Positions 12,301 through 23,500 of a stretch of DNA of 64,000 bases are shown here, piece by piece. The translations under genes and the position numbers were made by a program. The stretch is taken from the NCBI GenBank assembly GCA_020541205.1, contig CP048208.1, forward strand, positions 1,612,001 to 1,676,000, written 5' to 3'. The stretch comes from Candidatus Hartigia pinicola (GTDB lineage Bacteria; Pseudomonadota; Gammaproteobacteria; Enterobacterales; Enterobacteriaceae). The notes beneath the pieces are model-generated. The model was not told where the DNA came from. It worked only from the letters and a program-made list of their open reading frames with translations, and did no database searches. Every line of letters begins with the position of its first letter. Position 1 is the stretch's first letter.

Positions 12301-13106
12301 AATTATGATACTTAATTTGGTAATATTATCCAAAACAATCTTAGACTGCTTAAAAATATCCCTAACAATATCTCATAAAATACCTATATGTACTTATCAC
12401 TATATGTCATTAAGTAATGATAATAAATGGTACTATATTAAACAGATAATAATACGTATTTCAAAAAAACTTATACACATACAGCTAGCTAAAATAGCAT
12501 TTTAGAATCATATATAAATATATCATTAATACTAAATCAACCGAATTAAAAAATAAGTCTAATACATTAGAATATTACAAAGGTCAGTGAAAAATTAATA
12601 TTATCCTTATTGAAGATAATATAAACCTCGCTAAAACGTATGAACATCATTCACTATTTTTTCATCATAATAAATATTATTACTTAAATAATAACTGACA
12701 TAAGTCACTCTGTATAACGCTTATATCATATAAAACTAGATATTTAAATACAATACATCTCAAAAATTTATTAACACTAAATAAACATTATACCAAAGGA
12801 AAATTAAAAAGTCTAAAAAACGTAATTAATATTGCAATATTATACAGAATTTTATTAAAAAATAAAAATTTGCATGCCAAAACATTATCGAAGATTATAA
12901 TAATAAAAGATTAATTATTACTTGATCATATATATTACTAACTGCTTAAAAAAAATTATAAATACACTAACAACCTTATATAAAATAGTTAACTATTTAA
13001 TCAGATTATAAAATCAAGATGATCTAATTATCATTTCTTTAGAAGAAAGTATGAGATTAAATTAAATAAAATTCACTAAATAATTTAATACTTACGCACA
13101 AAAAAT
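9365..13106. other. Gene desert between msbA and ihfB (former ycaI/comEC)
   Basis: 3.7 kb without a credible gene. E. coli has ycaI (a ComEC-like channel gene, about 2.3 kb) here. The stretch around 10.1-10.9 kb is extremely AT-rich. Open frames reach only about 66 codons (for example at 12305-12505) and look random. The notable item is the long perfect inverted repeat at 10379-10440, listed separately. Confidence 0.8.
10379..10440. repeat. Perfect 30-bp inverted repeat with a 2-base spacer
   Basis: Bases 10379-10408 and 10411-10440 are exact reverse complements, with TT between them. Each arm begins AAAATAGATTATGATTATAT and ends TTTATATATA, so it contains two G/C-bearing positions (AGATT, ATGATT) that match across the arms and is not a pure AT run. 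The pairing stops abruptly at both outer ends (A opposite A). It could extrude as a cruciform or form a long RNA hairpin. It lies 1 kb upstream of msbA and 2.7 kb downstream of ihfB, in a gene-free stretch, so it is not an ordinary gene terminator. Confidence 0.95.
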
Positions 13107-13141
13107 AAAAAACGGTACCGTATAATATCAGCACCGTTTAA
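13107..13141 (-). terminator. Rho-independent terminator of ihfB
   Basis: On the minus strand the arms AAACGGT and ACCGTTT (plus-strand 13110-13116 and 13133-13139) flank a 16-base loop and are followed by a T-rich run (TTTTTTATTTTT). The hairpin ends about 30 bases past the ihfB stop codon. It is one of the few clear terminators in the window. Confidence 0.75.
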
Positions 13142-13170
13142 AATAATCATTACAATTTACAATCAAATGA

Positions 13171-13455
13171 TTAACCGTAAATATTTACACGCTCACGTAA
13201 TCCTTTTCCTGGCTTAAAGTGAGGAACATACTTTCCTGCTAATTCTACTGTTTCACCAGTCTTTGGGTTACGCCCAACACGAGGAGAACGGTAGTGAATA
13301 GAAAAACTCCCGAATCCACGAACTTCTATACGTTCACCACTAGCCAGTGTATTAGTCATATGTTCAAGAATTTCTTTAACAGCTGCCTCAACAACTTGTG
13401 CGGAAATATGGGATTGCTGAGTCGTCAGCTTTTCTATTAATTCAGACTTAGTCAT
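13171..13455 (-). CDS. ihfB: Integration host factor beta subunit
   Basis: IHF-beta pairs with IHF-alpha to bind the minor groove and bend DNA sharply, acting in transcription, replication and chromosome packing. The protein has 94 residues, exactly the family length. It contains the typical [12 protein letters not shown] segment, the beta-arm [17 protein letters not shown] whose Pro intercalates at the kink, and the C-terminal [18 protein letters not shown]. The ATG is preceded by a strong GGGAGGT. It lies downstream of rpsA with a short gap and is closed by a terminator hairpin at 13107-13141. Its partner ihfA is not in this window. Confidence 0.98.
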   Translation of the reverse strand: MTKSELIEKLTTQQSHISAQVVEAAVKEILEHMTNTLASGERIEVRGFGSFSIHYRSPRVGRNPKTGETVELAGKYVPHFKPGKGLRERVNIYG

Positions 13456-13511
13456 AACACCTCCCTAAATTAAAGTTACGAGAAAGTAAGTTTAATTATT
13501 CCTAAACTAAA

Positions 13512-15185
13512 TTATTCGCTTTTAGCTGCTTTAAACGCTTCAACCATTGTATTATTACTAAAATTAGTTTCTTCTTGTTTTTTCACAGTAGCGGTAGCAT
13601 CTTTTTCATTAGTCTCATCTTTTTCACGCATAGATAAATGAATAAGACGGTTTTTACGATCAACACCAACGTATTTAACTTCAATATTATCACCAACATT
13701 TATAATTAAAGCTGCATCGTTTTTATGGCTACTTGGAGGTTCTGACAAACGAAGATAACCTTCTACGCCTAGACTGAGGTCAATTGTCACACCTTTATCA
13801 TCAAGCGAGAGCACTTTACCAGTAACAATTGTACCTTTCTTAATAGTTGCTAAATAGTTATTGAATGGATCCTCTTCTAACTGCTTAATACCTAGAGAAA
13901 TACGCTCGCGTTCTGCATCAACTTGAAGAACAACAGCTGGAATTTCATCACCTTTTTTGTATGCACGAACAACTTCTTCGCCTGCAATATTCCATGAAAT
14001 ATCAGACAAATGAACTAAACCATCAATCCCACCTTTCAATCCAATAAAAATACCAAAGTCAGTGATTGACTTAATTTTTCCTTCAACACGGTCGCCTTTA
14101 TTGTGAGTTTTTGCAAATTGCTGCCACGGATTAGATTTGCACTGTTTAAGGCCTAGAGATATACGACGACGCTCTTCATCGATATCTAAAACCATCACTT
14201 CAAGAATATCAGCAACATTAACAACTTTAGATGGGTGAATATTTTTATTAGTCCAATCCATTTCTGAAACATGCACTAGACCTTCAACACCTTCCTCGAT
14301 TTCTACAAAACAACCATAATCAGTTAGATTAGTAACGCGACCAGTGAGTTTAGTACTTTCTGGATAACGCTTAGAAATAGCTACCCAAGGATCTTCACCT
14401 AATTGTTTCAGCCCAAGAGAAACACGAGTACGTTCACGGTCGAATTTCAAAATTTTAACTGTAATTTCATCACCAACATTCACGATTTCGCTTGGATGTT
14501 TAACACGTTTCCAAGCCATATCTGTGATATGAAGAAGACCATCAACACCACCTAAATCAGCAAATGCACCATAGTCAGTAAGATTTTTAACGATCCCTCT
14601 AACTTCCATACCTTCTTGTAAATTTTCTAACAATTGATCCCGCTCTGCACTACTTTCAGATTCAATTACAGCTCGACGAGAAACCACAACGTTGTTACGT
14701 TTCTGATCTAATTTAATCACTTTAAATTCTAGCTCTTTACCTTCTAAATGCGTAGTGTCACGAACTGGACGAACATCAACCAATGAACCTGGTAAAAACG
14801 CACGAATACTATTCAATTCTACTGTGAAACCACCTTTCACTTTACCGTTAATAACGCCAGTGACAGTTTTAACTTCTTCGTAAGCTTTTTCTAGCATTAG
14901 CCAAGCTTCATGACGTTTAGCTTTCTCACGAGAAAGAATAGTTTCACCGAAACCATCTTCTACTGCATCTAAAGCTACATCGATTGTATCGCCAACTTGG
15001 ATTTCTAGTTCACCTTGAGCATTTTTAAATTGTTCTACTGGAATTGCAGATTCAGACTTCAGACCTGCATCAACTAAAACAACATCTTTATCGATAGCAA
15101 CAACTGTAGCACGGACAATAGAACCAGGTCGGGTTTCAATATTCTGTAGGGATTCTTCAAAGAGTTGAGAAAAAGATTCTGTCAT
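13512..15185 (-). CDS. rpsA: 30S ribosomal protein S1
   Basis: S1 brings mRNA to the 30S subunit and is essential for initiation on structured or weakly Shine-Dalgarno-bearing messages. Counting from the ATG at 15183-15185 ([13 protein letters not shown]) it has 557 residues, the E. coli length. Six S1/OB repeats follow one another from about residue 20 to 520; repeats 3-6 carry the usual RISLGLKQ-type ends, followed by a charged, Lys/Glu-rich tail. An in-frame ATG ten codons upstream would add [10 protein letters not shown], which S1 proteins lack, so I reject it. The gene is preceded by a weak GAAG ribosome site and a hairpin leader (listed separately) like the known autoregulated leader. 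It stands between cmk and ihfB, as in E. coli. Confidence 0.98.
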   Translation of the reverse strand: MTESFSQLFEESLQNIETRPGSIVRATVVAIDKDVVLVDAGLKSESAIPVEQFKNAQGELEIQVGDTIDVALDAVEDGFGETILSREKAKRHEAWLMLEKAYEEVKTVTGVINGKVKGGFTVELNSIRAFLPGSLVDVRPVRDTTHLEGKELEFKVIKLDQKRNNVVVSRRAVIESESSAERDQLLENLQEGMEVRGIVKNLTDYGAFADLGGVDGLLHITDMAWKRVKHPSEIVNVGDEITVKILKFDRERTRVSLGLKQLGEDPWVAISKRYPESTKLTGRVTNLTDYGCFVEIEEGVEGLVHVSEMDWTNKNIHPSKVVNVADILEVMVLDIDEERRRISLGLKQCKSNPWQQFAKTHNKGDRVEGKIKSITDFGIFIGLKGGIDGLVHLSDISWNIAGEEVVRAYKKGDEIPAVVLQVDAERERISLGIKQLEEDPFNNYLATIKKGTIVTGKVLSLDDKGVTIDLSLGVEGYLRLSEPPSSHKNDAALIINVGDNIEVKYVGVDRKNRLIHLSMREKDETNEKDATATVKKQEETNFSNNTMVEAFKAAKSE

Positions 15186-15268
15186 ATTAATGATCTTCAA
15201 GAGTTTAATTAACATCTATTTAGCTTCCAGCTAAATGGGGTTGTTTCACATGCTTTACAATTATTTAT
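15186..15268 (-). promoter_or_regulatory. rpsA leader: S1 autoregulatory region with GGA-loop hairpin and weak GAAG Shine-Dalgarno
   Basis: On the minus strand the leader contains a perfect 8-bp hairpin, ATTTAGCT-GGA-AGCTAAAT (plus-strand arms 15218-15225 and 15229-15236, loop 15226-15228). An AU-rich stretch follows, then GAAG at 15195-15198 about nine bases before the ATG, in place of a strong Shine-Dalgarno. In E. coli and relatives rpsA is translated from a non-canonical initiation region of about 90 bases made of AU-separated hairpins, a GGA loop and a degenerate GAAG, and S1 represses it. The match in architecture is what I see; autoregulation here is inferred. Confidence 0.7.
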
Positions 15269-15275
15269 ATCATAA

Positions 15276-15303
15276 AGTATAGCTATGATAACATAAATGT
15301 TAA
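15276..15303 (-). promoter_or_regulatory. Candidate sigma70 promoter for rpsA
   Basis: On the minus strand TTAACA and TATACT are separated by 16 bases, each one base from the sigma70 consensus. Transcription would begin near 15268, giving a leader of about 83 bases, close to the roughly 90-base leader of E. coli rpsA. In so AT-rich a genome promoter-like matches are common; the position is the main support. Confidence 0.45.
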
Positions 15304-15358
15304 CATAACATGTAAATATATATACTATCTATATTATCAGTTAAAATACAACTAATTA

Positions 15359-16039
15359 TTAAGATAATTGTAGAATTTTTTTTACATAGAGTTGTGCTAT
15401 TTCAATTACTTTGTTAATTGACATATTTGTCGAATCAAGCATTAAAGCATCCTTTGCAGGAATCAGAGGTGCCATAGCACGATAACGATCTCGATTATCA
15501 CGTTCTTGTATTTCAATTAATAGGCGTTTTAAATTAAGATCAAACCCTTTATTTTGTAATTGTTTCATGCGTCGATAAGCTCGGTCTTCAGCTGAGGCAT
15601 CAAGAAAAATTTTAACAGGTGCATCAAAAAAAACGACAGTTCCCATATCTCGACCATCTGCAACTAATCCTGGCATAATTCGAAAATCACGTTGCCGCCA
15701 TAATAAAGCCTTTCTTATACGAGGAAAAGTAGCTATTTTAGAAGCCGCATTACCAATAACTTCAGTACGAATGTGATGTGAGACATTTTCCTTTTCTAAA
15801 ATTACCTGTAATTGATTCTCTTTAAGCACAAAACAAACATCTAATGTAGCTACAAGAGGAACCAAAGCATCTTCAGATTTAATATCTACATGATGACGCA
15901 ATGCGACTAATGTAAGAACACGATAAATTGCACCAGAATCTAAAATTTTCCATTTAAATTTAGTTGCCAGTGCTTGGCAAAGTGTGCTTTTGCCAGAACC
16001 ACTTGGTCCATCAATACTTATTACAGGGGCAATATCCAT
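15359..16039 (-). CDS. cmk: Cytidylate kinase
   Basis: Cmk phosphorylates CMP and dCMP with ATP in the cytosol, recycling the CMP released by RNA turnover and lipid and Kdo transfer. The 226 residues match E. coli (227). It has the P-loop GPSGSGKST (residues 11-19), [12 protein letters not shown] for substrate binding, [12 protein letters not shown] and [19 protein letters not shown] of the nucleoside-binding and lid regions. A Shine-Dalgarno AAGGAAAA lies about 11 bases before the ATG. It is upstream of rpsA as in E. coli. The gap upstream (16040-16795) is where aroA and ycaL used to be. Confidence 0.97.
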   Translation of the reverse strand: MDIAPVISIDGPSGSGKSTLCQALATKFKWKILDSGAIYRVLTLVALRHHVDIKSEDALVPLVATLDVCFVLKENQLQVILEKENVSHHIRTEVIGNAASKIATFPRIRKALLWRQRDFRIMPGLVADGRDMGTVVFFDAPVKIFLDASAEDRAYRRMKQLQNKGFDLNLKRLLIEIQERDNRDRYRAMAPLIPAKDALMLDSTNMSINKVIEIAQLYVKKILQLS

Positions 16040-16795
16040 AATAAAAATTTTCCTTTTCTAAAAAAGAAGTGAGCTACCTGCAATAACACTCTTGATTAAT
16101 ACTCTATTTACTAACAGTTGTTTAACTATATACGTTTTGATATAATCAATACAATATTGATTGTAAAAATTATAAAAAACATAAACTATAAACTATTTAG
16201 TTAACTATTATAAAAATATTTATATTAGCTAACTTGAAAATGTAAAATATACAAAATACGATACTATTCTGAGCAGTAACTTAAAAATATTATACACAAA
16301 ACTTGATTTTAAAAGTATAACATAGATACCACACAATGAAGCTCATGGAAGACAAATTGCATTTTAATGAGGATTAAAGTTTAAATTTCTATATATCATC
16401 ATTATATAAAATCTAAAAAATAACTACACTTTTGCTATCCTGCAATATATTATTCAAAATTTCCTGCATAATTTAATCAGAAATATATAATTGAATAGTC
16501 TCTTTTGCTCAATAATTCCACATATTATATATTATCTTATTCCTACAGAAAGCAGCACTCCAGAAGCCTTTCTCATTGTCACAAGAAAGGGACTTGCAGA
16601 GTTTATTATGCTAATTTTAATATAAAAATATTAAGTATCAACTTGAAAACTATTGCTGTTAACGTCAATAAAACATAACTTATAATATTATAAATCCGGG
16701 TTAATAACTAATATTCCAATACTATATGATAAATGATTGTGGTATCAAAAAAATAATACTAAATAAATTAGTATTAATATAGAACAAATAAAAAT
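16040..16795. other. Gap between serC and cmk where aroA and ycaL are missing
   Basis: 756 bases without a gene. E. coli has aroA (about 1.3 kb) and ycaL here, so most of this DNA was deleted. A GC-richer islet at 16541-16600 carries an imperfect hairpin (AAG-CCTTTCT, 10-base loop, AGAAAGG-GA-CTT at 16564-16595). It lies inside a plus-strand open frame of 44 codons (16491-16625) that reads PTESSTPEAFLIVTRKGLAE. I recognise neither as a known gene. Confidence 0.7.
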
Positions 16796-17884
16796 TTATA
16801 TGTACCGACGTTTAAAATCTTCCATAAAATTAACTAACGTTTGCACACCTTCTAAAGGCATCGCATTATAAATAGATGCGCGCATACCAGAGGAAATGCG
16901 ATGGTTTTTTAGTGATAATAAACCTTCTGCCTTAGCTTCTTGAATAAATTTTTCATCTAACATCGGGGTTTGTGTTTGAAATGGTATATTCATCCAAGAA
17001 CGATTTGTTACGGAAACACGATTAATATAAAACTTACTATGATCAATTGCATTATACAATAACTGAGATTTTTCATAGTTACATTTCGCTATTTCTTGTA
17101 ATCCGCCTAATGATTTTAACCATTTAAAAACCATACCTGACAAATACCAAGCGAATGTAGATGGTGTGTTAAACATAGAATTATATTTAGCAAGGACAGT
17201 ATAATCAAAAACAGAAGGGGTTTGTTTTGATACGTTACCTAACAAATCTTCACGAATAATCACAATAGTAAGACCTGCTGGACCAATATTTTTCTGAGCG
17301 CTCGCATAGACTACGCCATAGTGTTTAATGTTAATAGGTTGAGAGAGAATAGAAGATGAATAGTCTGCAACAAGTACTGTTTCATTAGGAAAATCAGGTA
17401 CTTCATGAATTGCTAGACCATCAATAGTTTCATTAGGACAATAGTGAACATAAGCTGCATTTTGATGTAATTCCCATTCTTTCATTGGCTTAATACTAAT
17501 TATACCTTCTTTTTCTTGTTTAGCTTGAATGCTATTTGGTATACAATATTTTTTCGCTTCTTTTTCTGCTAGTACTGACCAATACCCCCCAATGACATAA
17601 TCTGCCATTGTTTTATTCCCTAATAAATTCATTGGTAATGCAGAAAAATGACCACGAGCACCCCCATGACAAAATAATACTTTATAATTTTGAGGAATCT
17701 TTAGTAAATCACGTAAATTTGCTTCTGCTTCTTCTGCTACAACAATAAAATCCTTACTACGATGACTAACTTCTATAACAGACACCCCTAAACCATTCCA
17801 ATTGTGAAATTCTTGTTTTGCACGGTGCATGACTTCAAAAGGCAACATTGCAGGACCTGCACTAAAATTATAAACCTGACTCAT
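16796..17884 (-). CDS. serC: Phosphoserine aminotransferase
   Basis: SerC is a PLP enzyme that transaminates 3-phosphohydroxypyruvate to phosphoserine in serine synthesis, and the matching step in pyridoxal phosphate synthesis. From the ATG at 17882-17884 ([18 protein letters not shown]) it is 362 residues, as in E. coli. Two in-frame ATGs and a GTG lie up to four codons upstream (MVML prefix), and the family alignment favours the inner ATG. The PLP lysine is Lys198 in [12 protein letters not shown], and HGGARGHF near residue 73 binds the cofactor phosphate. The usual operon partner aroA is gone, so serC is kept for serine or vitamin B6 rather than for chorismate. Confidence 0.97.
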   Translation of the reverse strand: MSQVYNFSAGPAMLPFEVMHRAKQEFHNWNGLGVSVIEVSHRSKDFIVVAEEAEANLRDLLKIPQNYKVLFCHGGARGHFSALPMNLLGNKTMADYVIGGYWSVLAEKEAKKYCIPNSIQAKQEKEGIISIKPMKEWELHQNAAYVHYCPNETIDGLAIHEVPDFPNETVLVADYSSSILSQPINIKHYGVVYASAQKNIGPAGLTIVIIREDLLGNVSKQTPSVFDYTVLAKYNSMFNTPSTFAWYLSGMVFKWLKSLGGLQEIAKCNYEKSQLLYNAIDHSKFYINRVSVTNRSWMNIPFQTQTPMLDEKFIQEAKAEGLLSLKNHRISSGMRASIYNAMPLEGVQTLVNFMEDFKRRYI

Positions 17885-18963
17885 TAACATCACCATATTG
17901 TTAATATTATCTATGAAGTTAATTAGAAGATATTGAATACTTAAAGATATTGTGAAGATATTTAATATTTTTAATATTTCACAATGATAATAATAAATAA
18001 TAGCTTTATAAAACTAAGAAACTAAAACTAAAATATATCTCAACATTCTTATATATTTTGTAACATTCTTACCAATAAAAAATATATATCAGTATAGTAT
18101 AAAACTTGCTCATTGCGTTGAAAGTATAAGTTAATTATAGATTACCACTTCAATTACATGCTCATAATCTTATAGATATCATTCAAAATATTGCATGCAT
18201 ATACACTCCATCTCCTAACAAAGCCTTTTACTTATATCAATGTTTTGTGTCGGCTACAAATTATAAAGATGTATGATATATCTAAAATATTATTAATCCG
18301 TTACTAAATGACACAGGAAAAACTTAAGATCAGCACGATTTATCATTAATTGCAAAAACTGTTACTCATATTATACACTTATTCACAACCAGCATCACTA
18401 TTTTAAACTTTTACACACTAATAACCGAAAAATTTATTTTAATCTTTCCGCTATTAATGGAAAAGACCTCGCTAATAACATTTGCAAAAAATCATTCAAG
18501 TAAGTATAGTACTTTAAAGCGCTTTTCTTTAGAAATTTTAACAGAGGTATATACGTTATCGTCTTTCAAAAATCTCTAAAAAAAATCGTACTAAATTATA
18601 TGCTGTATATATTATAAAACAAACCATAAAAACCTTACACCCCGTTGTTAATATCATATGAATTTGTGATACAACACATAACCATAACGATATCTTGCAA
18701 ATAAAATAAATTAACTAGCAGTAACTGCTCCAGTAGTATCACTCACTATTGTTTACAATATATTTTATTAATTGAATCAAGAATACGATATATCAAAATT
18801 ATATTTACAATAAAAAATGTTGTGAATCAAATTATACTAACTAGATATGCTTAAATATTATAAATAAATAAATAAAAAGTGATAATTTTTTATTATAATA
18901 CGTTCATTATAAGCTAGCTTTAAAATATATCCTAATCAAGTAATAAAAATCCACAATCAGTAA
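17885..18963. other. Non-coding gap between pgm and serC
   Basis: About 1.1 kb with no credible gene. A short less AT-rich patch at about 18715-18755 (minus frame TIVSDTTGAVTAS then stop; includes AGCAGT-A-ACTGCT) is the only oddity. In E. coli serC and pgm are far apart, so a rearrangement junction lies in or near this gap. Confidence 0.7.
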
Positions 18964-20598
18964 TCAAGAAATTACCTTACTTACGATTTCAATAGCTTCT
19001 TTTTCAATTTTCTGTAAATGCTCTTCACCTCGAAAGCTTTCACAATATATTTTATAAGCTTCTTCAGTTCCTGATGGACGGGCAGCAAACCAGCCATGAT
19101 CAGTCATGATTTTTAAGCCACCAATAGCAATACCATTACCTGGAGCCGTAGTTAAATAATGAGTAATTTTATCATTTGCTAATGTATTTGAAGACACCAT
19201 TTCAGAAGAAAGCTTGCTTAATTTTACTTTTTGTTCATAAGTTGCTGCTGCTTGAATACGACTATAAACATGAGAACCGAATTTTTCAGCTAGCTTATTA
19301 TAACGCTGTTGAGGATTTTCACCAGTTACAGCAGTAATCTCAGCTGCAAGCAAACACAATATAATACCATCTTTATCAGTTGACCATGGTGTCCCATCAA
19401 ATTTTAAAAAAGAGGCTCCTGCACTTTCTTCACCACCAAATCCCAAGGAACCATCAAATAAACCATTAACAAACCATTTAAAACCAACAGGGACTTCCAA
19501 AAGCTTACGTCCACAATCAGCCACTACACGATCTATCATAGCACTTGATACTAGTGTTTTTCCTACTATCACTTCTTTACCCCATTGAGGCCGATGTTGA
19601 AATAAATAATCAATCGCTACAGCAAGATAATGATTTGGATTCATCAATCCTTCTGGAGTAACAATTCCGTGTCGGTCATAATCAGGGTCATTAGCAAAAG
19701 CTAAATCAAATTTTTCTTTCATATTTAATAAACCCGACATCGCCCAATGAGATGAACAATCCATACGAATCACACCATCATGATCTAGTGGTATAAAAGA
19801 GAAAGTTTGATCCACTGTATCGTTCACTAACTCAAGGTCTAGTTGATAATATTCAGCAATTTTTCGCCAATATTCGATACCTGAACCACCCAGTGGATCT
19901 ACACCAATTTTTAATCTAGCTTTTTGAATTGACTTCATATTAATAACTTCATCTAACGCGATCACATAGGGCATCACAAGATCTTTTTCAGTAACATAGC
20001 CACTTACTAATGCATCTGCAAAAGCAATACGATTAACCCCGACAAGATTATTAGCTAATAACTGATTAGCATTTTTTTCCACAACTGATGTCAGATCAAT
20101 ATCAGCTGGCCCACCATTTGATGGATTATATTTAATTCCTCCATCTTCTGGTGGATTATGCGAAGGTGTAATAACAATCCCATCCGCCATATCTTGATGG
20201 GATTGATTGTAATTAAGAATTGCATAAGAAACAGAAGGAGTGGGTGTAAAACCATGATTCATTTGAACAATAACATTAACATGATTAGCAGTTAATACTT
20301 CAATTACTGTCATAAAAGCAGATTCAGAAAGTGCATGCGTATCTTTACCAAGAAAACATGGTCCTGTTATCCCTGTTTCTTTCCGTACATCAACAATAGC
20401 TTGAGAAATAGCAAAAATATGATGTTCGTTAAAATTTTTTCGAGCCGCACTACCTCGATGCCCTGAGGTACCAAACTTGACAGAGTGATTTAGATTATAT
20501 GCCAATGGTTGTAGTTGATAGTATTGAGCTTTCAATTTTTCAACATAAATCAAATCAGTTTGAAACGGTAGCTGCCCTGCGCGTTCATGTATTGTCAC
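18964..20598 (-). CDS. pgm: Phosphoglucomutase
   Basis: Pgm interconverts glucose-1-phosphate and glucose-6-phosphate, feeding UDP-glucose and envelope sugar synthesis. At 544 residues it is full length (546 in E. coli). Hallmarks are [13 protein letters not shown] near the N-terminus, the phosphoserine loop [11 protein letters not shown] (Ser146), the metal-binding NDPDYDRHG, the sugar loop [12 protein letters not shown] and the phosphate-binding [14 protein letters not shown] near the C-terminus. The start is a GTG (20596-20598) with GGGA upstream; the sequence V/M-TIHERAG aligns with E. coli MAIHNRAG. In E. coli it is co-transcribed behind seqA, which is absent here; 6 kb of non-coding DNA lies upstream. 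Confidence 0.97.
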   Translation of the reverse strand: MTIHERAGQLPFQTDLIYVEKLKAQYYQLQPLAYNLNHSVKFGTSGHRGSAARKNFNEHHIFAISQAIVDVRKETGITGPCFLGKDTHALSESAFMTVIEVLTANHVNVIVQMNHGFTPTPSVSYAILNYNQSHQDMADGIVITPSHNPPEDGGIKYNPSNGGPADIDLTSVVEKNANQLLANNLVGVNRIAFADALVSGYVTEKDLVMPYVIALDEVINMKSIQKARLKIGVDPLGGSGIEYWRKIAEYYQLDLELVNDTVDQTFSFIPLDHDGVIRMDCSSHWAMSGLLNMKEKFDLAFANDPDYDRHGIVTPEGLMNPNHYLAVAIDYLFQHRPQWGKEVIVGKTLVSSAMIDRVVADCGRKLLEVPVGFKWFVNGLFDGSLGFGGEESAGASFLKFDGTPWSTDKDGIILCLLAAEITAVTGENPQQRYNKLAEKFGSHVYSRIQAAATYEQKVKLSKLSSEMVSSNTLANDKITHYLTTAPGNGIAIGGLKIMTDHGWFAARPSGTEEAYKIYCESFRGEEHLQKIEKEAIEIVSKVIS

Positions 20599-23500
20599 TT
20601 ACTATCCCTAAAGTACTAGCATCTTATTACTAACACCTCTACTACCTCAATTATTAGATAGTGTCATAAATTTTTTCAACCCACTTAATAAAAAACGACA
20701 TTTTATAAAAAATGATATTAAACATATTACATTTTCAATTGGAATTTATTTTAGTGATGCGCTAATATAACCTACTGGGACATGCTGAAAACCGAGTTGC
20801 TTTCATACATTTTATAATATTCATTAATCATTAATAACATCAATATAAATATCACCATTCATTGAATATATTATTTTAACAAAATAATTGTATATCAACT
20901 ATAACATTGTTTATGAGGTAAATATTATATAATTAAATGTTTTACTGTTTTCTTCATACGTGTCAGAAAGAACAGTGTTTTACTAGATTTTTATATGCGT
21001 TTTCTGAAAAATTGTCTTTATACTGATTGACGCAATTTAAAATGTAACATGTTCTAAAAAACATCTGATATACTTTTATTAACATTCTATATTTCGATAG
21101 TTATGCAACAGTCAAACCTCTTATCAATTTCTCTACTGTCATTTTTGTCTAAACAGTTGAGATAAAACTTATTTTGAAATTAAAAGATGATTGCCTAAAA
21201 AATAAAATTTCAATATATTAAAATATAAACCAGTTACAGCTCTTCATCTTTCAATAAGTGAAGATTATTCTATTCATTTTTATATAAGATAGCAATATCA
21301 GAACAGTGATAAATTAGCATTAACTTTCGAAACCTGCTTAAGGATTTTTTATAAAATATAAAAATAACAAATCATATCTTGACAAACTAAAAGTGAATAT
21401 TAGATACCTCTCATAATTACTCTTTATTAGAAAATATTATTCTAAATAACCGCATTCAACTTCAATAAACCAACTCTTAGCGATCATATTTACAATATAA
21501 AGGTCATTATATTTCCCTCTCTCAAAGAAAATATAAATATATAATAAAGATTGCTTGAAACATATGTCAAACAGAAAAGTAATTTTGCTTAAAGATGAAA
21601 ACTCTCAAGACTTATTATCTATCCAAAATATTACGAATTATTATTACACGAATCTTCACTACAACATAGATTTTTTACAACTAGTATTCCTTTTCTTAAC
21701 GCTTTTCATATTATAGGTTAAAAGTTATGTGAAAATTATCAGCACAACTAATATAGACCTCACTAACTACACTTGTTTATATCTTTTCTAAATAAATTGA
21801 TCTTTCTTTGTGATACTTTATCATTGTAAAGTACACAATACTCTCAGGTAACTCTTTCTAGAAACGTTATTGAAAAGAAAGTGTTACTAAAAACCACTAT
21901 TTAATATAAACAGTCTAAACAGCTCATGCACATTACGAACTCATAAAATATATATTTTGTTATCTGAACGAGATAACATTAAATTTGTTCAAATATTTTT
22001 ATGAAATTCATTGCTCTTCTTTTAAAAATATATGAAAAGTTTTAGTAGGCTATTAAAAATCTAATAAACCATTCTTTTTAATGTATAAGAATTGATGAAA
22101 ATTAAAAATCATTAGAAAAACTATGATCACTGCAGTATGATAATCAGTGTTTTTTTAGTAAACATTGATTATTAAAGAATAAGCATGGTAATCTTATAAG
22201 TAGATACAACAATACTACTCATATATAAAATAGATATACTCAAAAAATACATTTGATTTTTTATATCATGATTTTAAAATAACTCCTGTAATTAAAAATT
22301 AATCAAACTTATGTGAAATAAAATATTAATTATTTATTACAATCATTATATCAAATTGAAATTACATTATTTTTAGTTACAAAACATTATCTTTTATATC
22401 TCATTGTGATATTGATGAAAATCATCTATATATTAAAACTTTACTACTGAAAACGAACATTTACTAACTAATTTTAAGACTGTTTATAGAAAATCTTAAA
22501 CGTATGCTAAAACATTTAATTTCTAGGTCATAATGAAATATTAAAATTGATACATTTAAACTACTTTTGCTTAAATTATTTTGATTGTGATCAGTATAAT
22601 ATTAAACTGACATATTTAGTAGTATACATCTCCACCTATCTTATTTTTAATAGCATTAAGTTTTGTATTACAATCTTACTACTATCACATTTTTCATGTA
22701 ATCAATAAACTAGATAACCACACACTCAGATAGAGTGCTCTAATATATTACAAAAGCTATAAGTTGACTTGTATTGTTTTATAATAAACAAAAATAACGC
22801 AGTTTATAGATCTTTAATACATTTGTATTAATTTAATATTGTACACAATGAGAATATGACTTATAATAGAATGAATAAATATCTATCTATGTAGCTACTA
22901 TTAAAATTTTTAGTCGTTTCAAATTAATAGAATTGTATTGCAGAGAATAATCTATATCTCATTTTAGATTGAGGGATATAAAATAAACCAGTAATGATTT
23001 ATTAATAACTAAATTAATTGAAATGACTATAGTGAAGTATAATATACTTACAATAAGTATTATATTAAATGGCAACTAGGTAGTAAAAACGAATTAACAC
23101 GAGCATGAACTTTTATAAAGTATTTCAAGTTAAATAATATTTTAAGCCATTAAGATAACACGTATTAAAAGCGCTTCTCCCTGAAAATACAAATTAGAAA
23201 ACTATTAAATAATTTAAACTTAAGAATCTCAAAATAAACTGAATAATTATTAAAAAAAAGATGCTTAGAAAAATAGAAAATTATATAGTTAAGACAGTCA
23301 AAAGTACACAACGACAAAATGCATCTAGCACATAAAAGATTGTATTTAAATGCTACTTACTATAAATATAGGTTAAAAATACAATAATAATCTGACCAAA
23401 GATACCACCTAATATCAAAAAGATACGCCTTTAGTCATGAACAATATTAAATTAATGATATTTTATAATGTATATATGCATATGATTCAATAAGACAAAC

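Noticed and set aside
12305-12505. 66-codon plus-strand open frame
   Set aside because: Low-complexity Ile/Leu/Lys composition, no ribosome site, no recognisable family; such frames are expected by chance in over 40 kb of AT-rich DNA read in six frames.
22700-22745. Stretch CACTCAGATAGAGTGCTCT resembling a tRNA D-arm
   Set aside because: No acceptor stem, anticodon arm or T-arm (GTTCGAAT-type) nearby, so not a tRNA.
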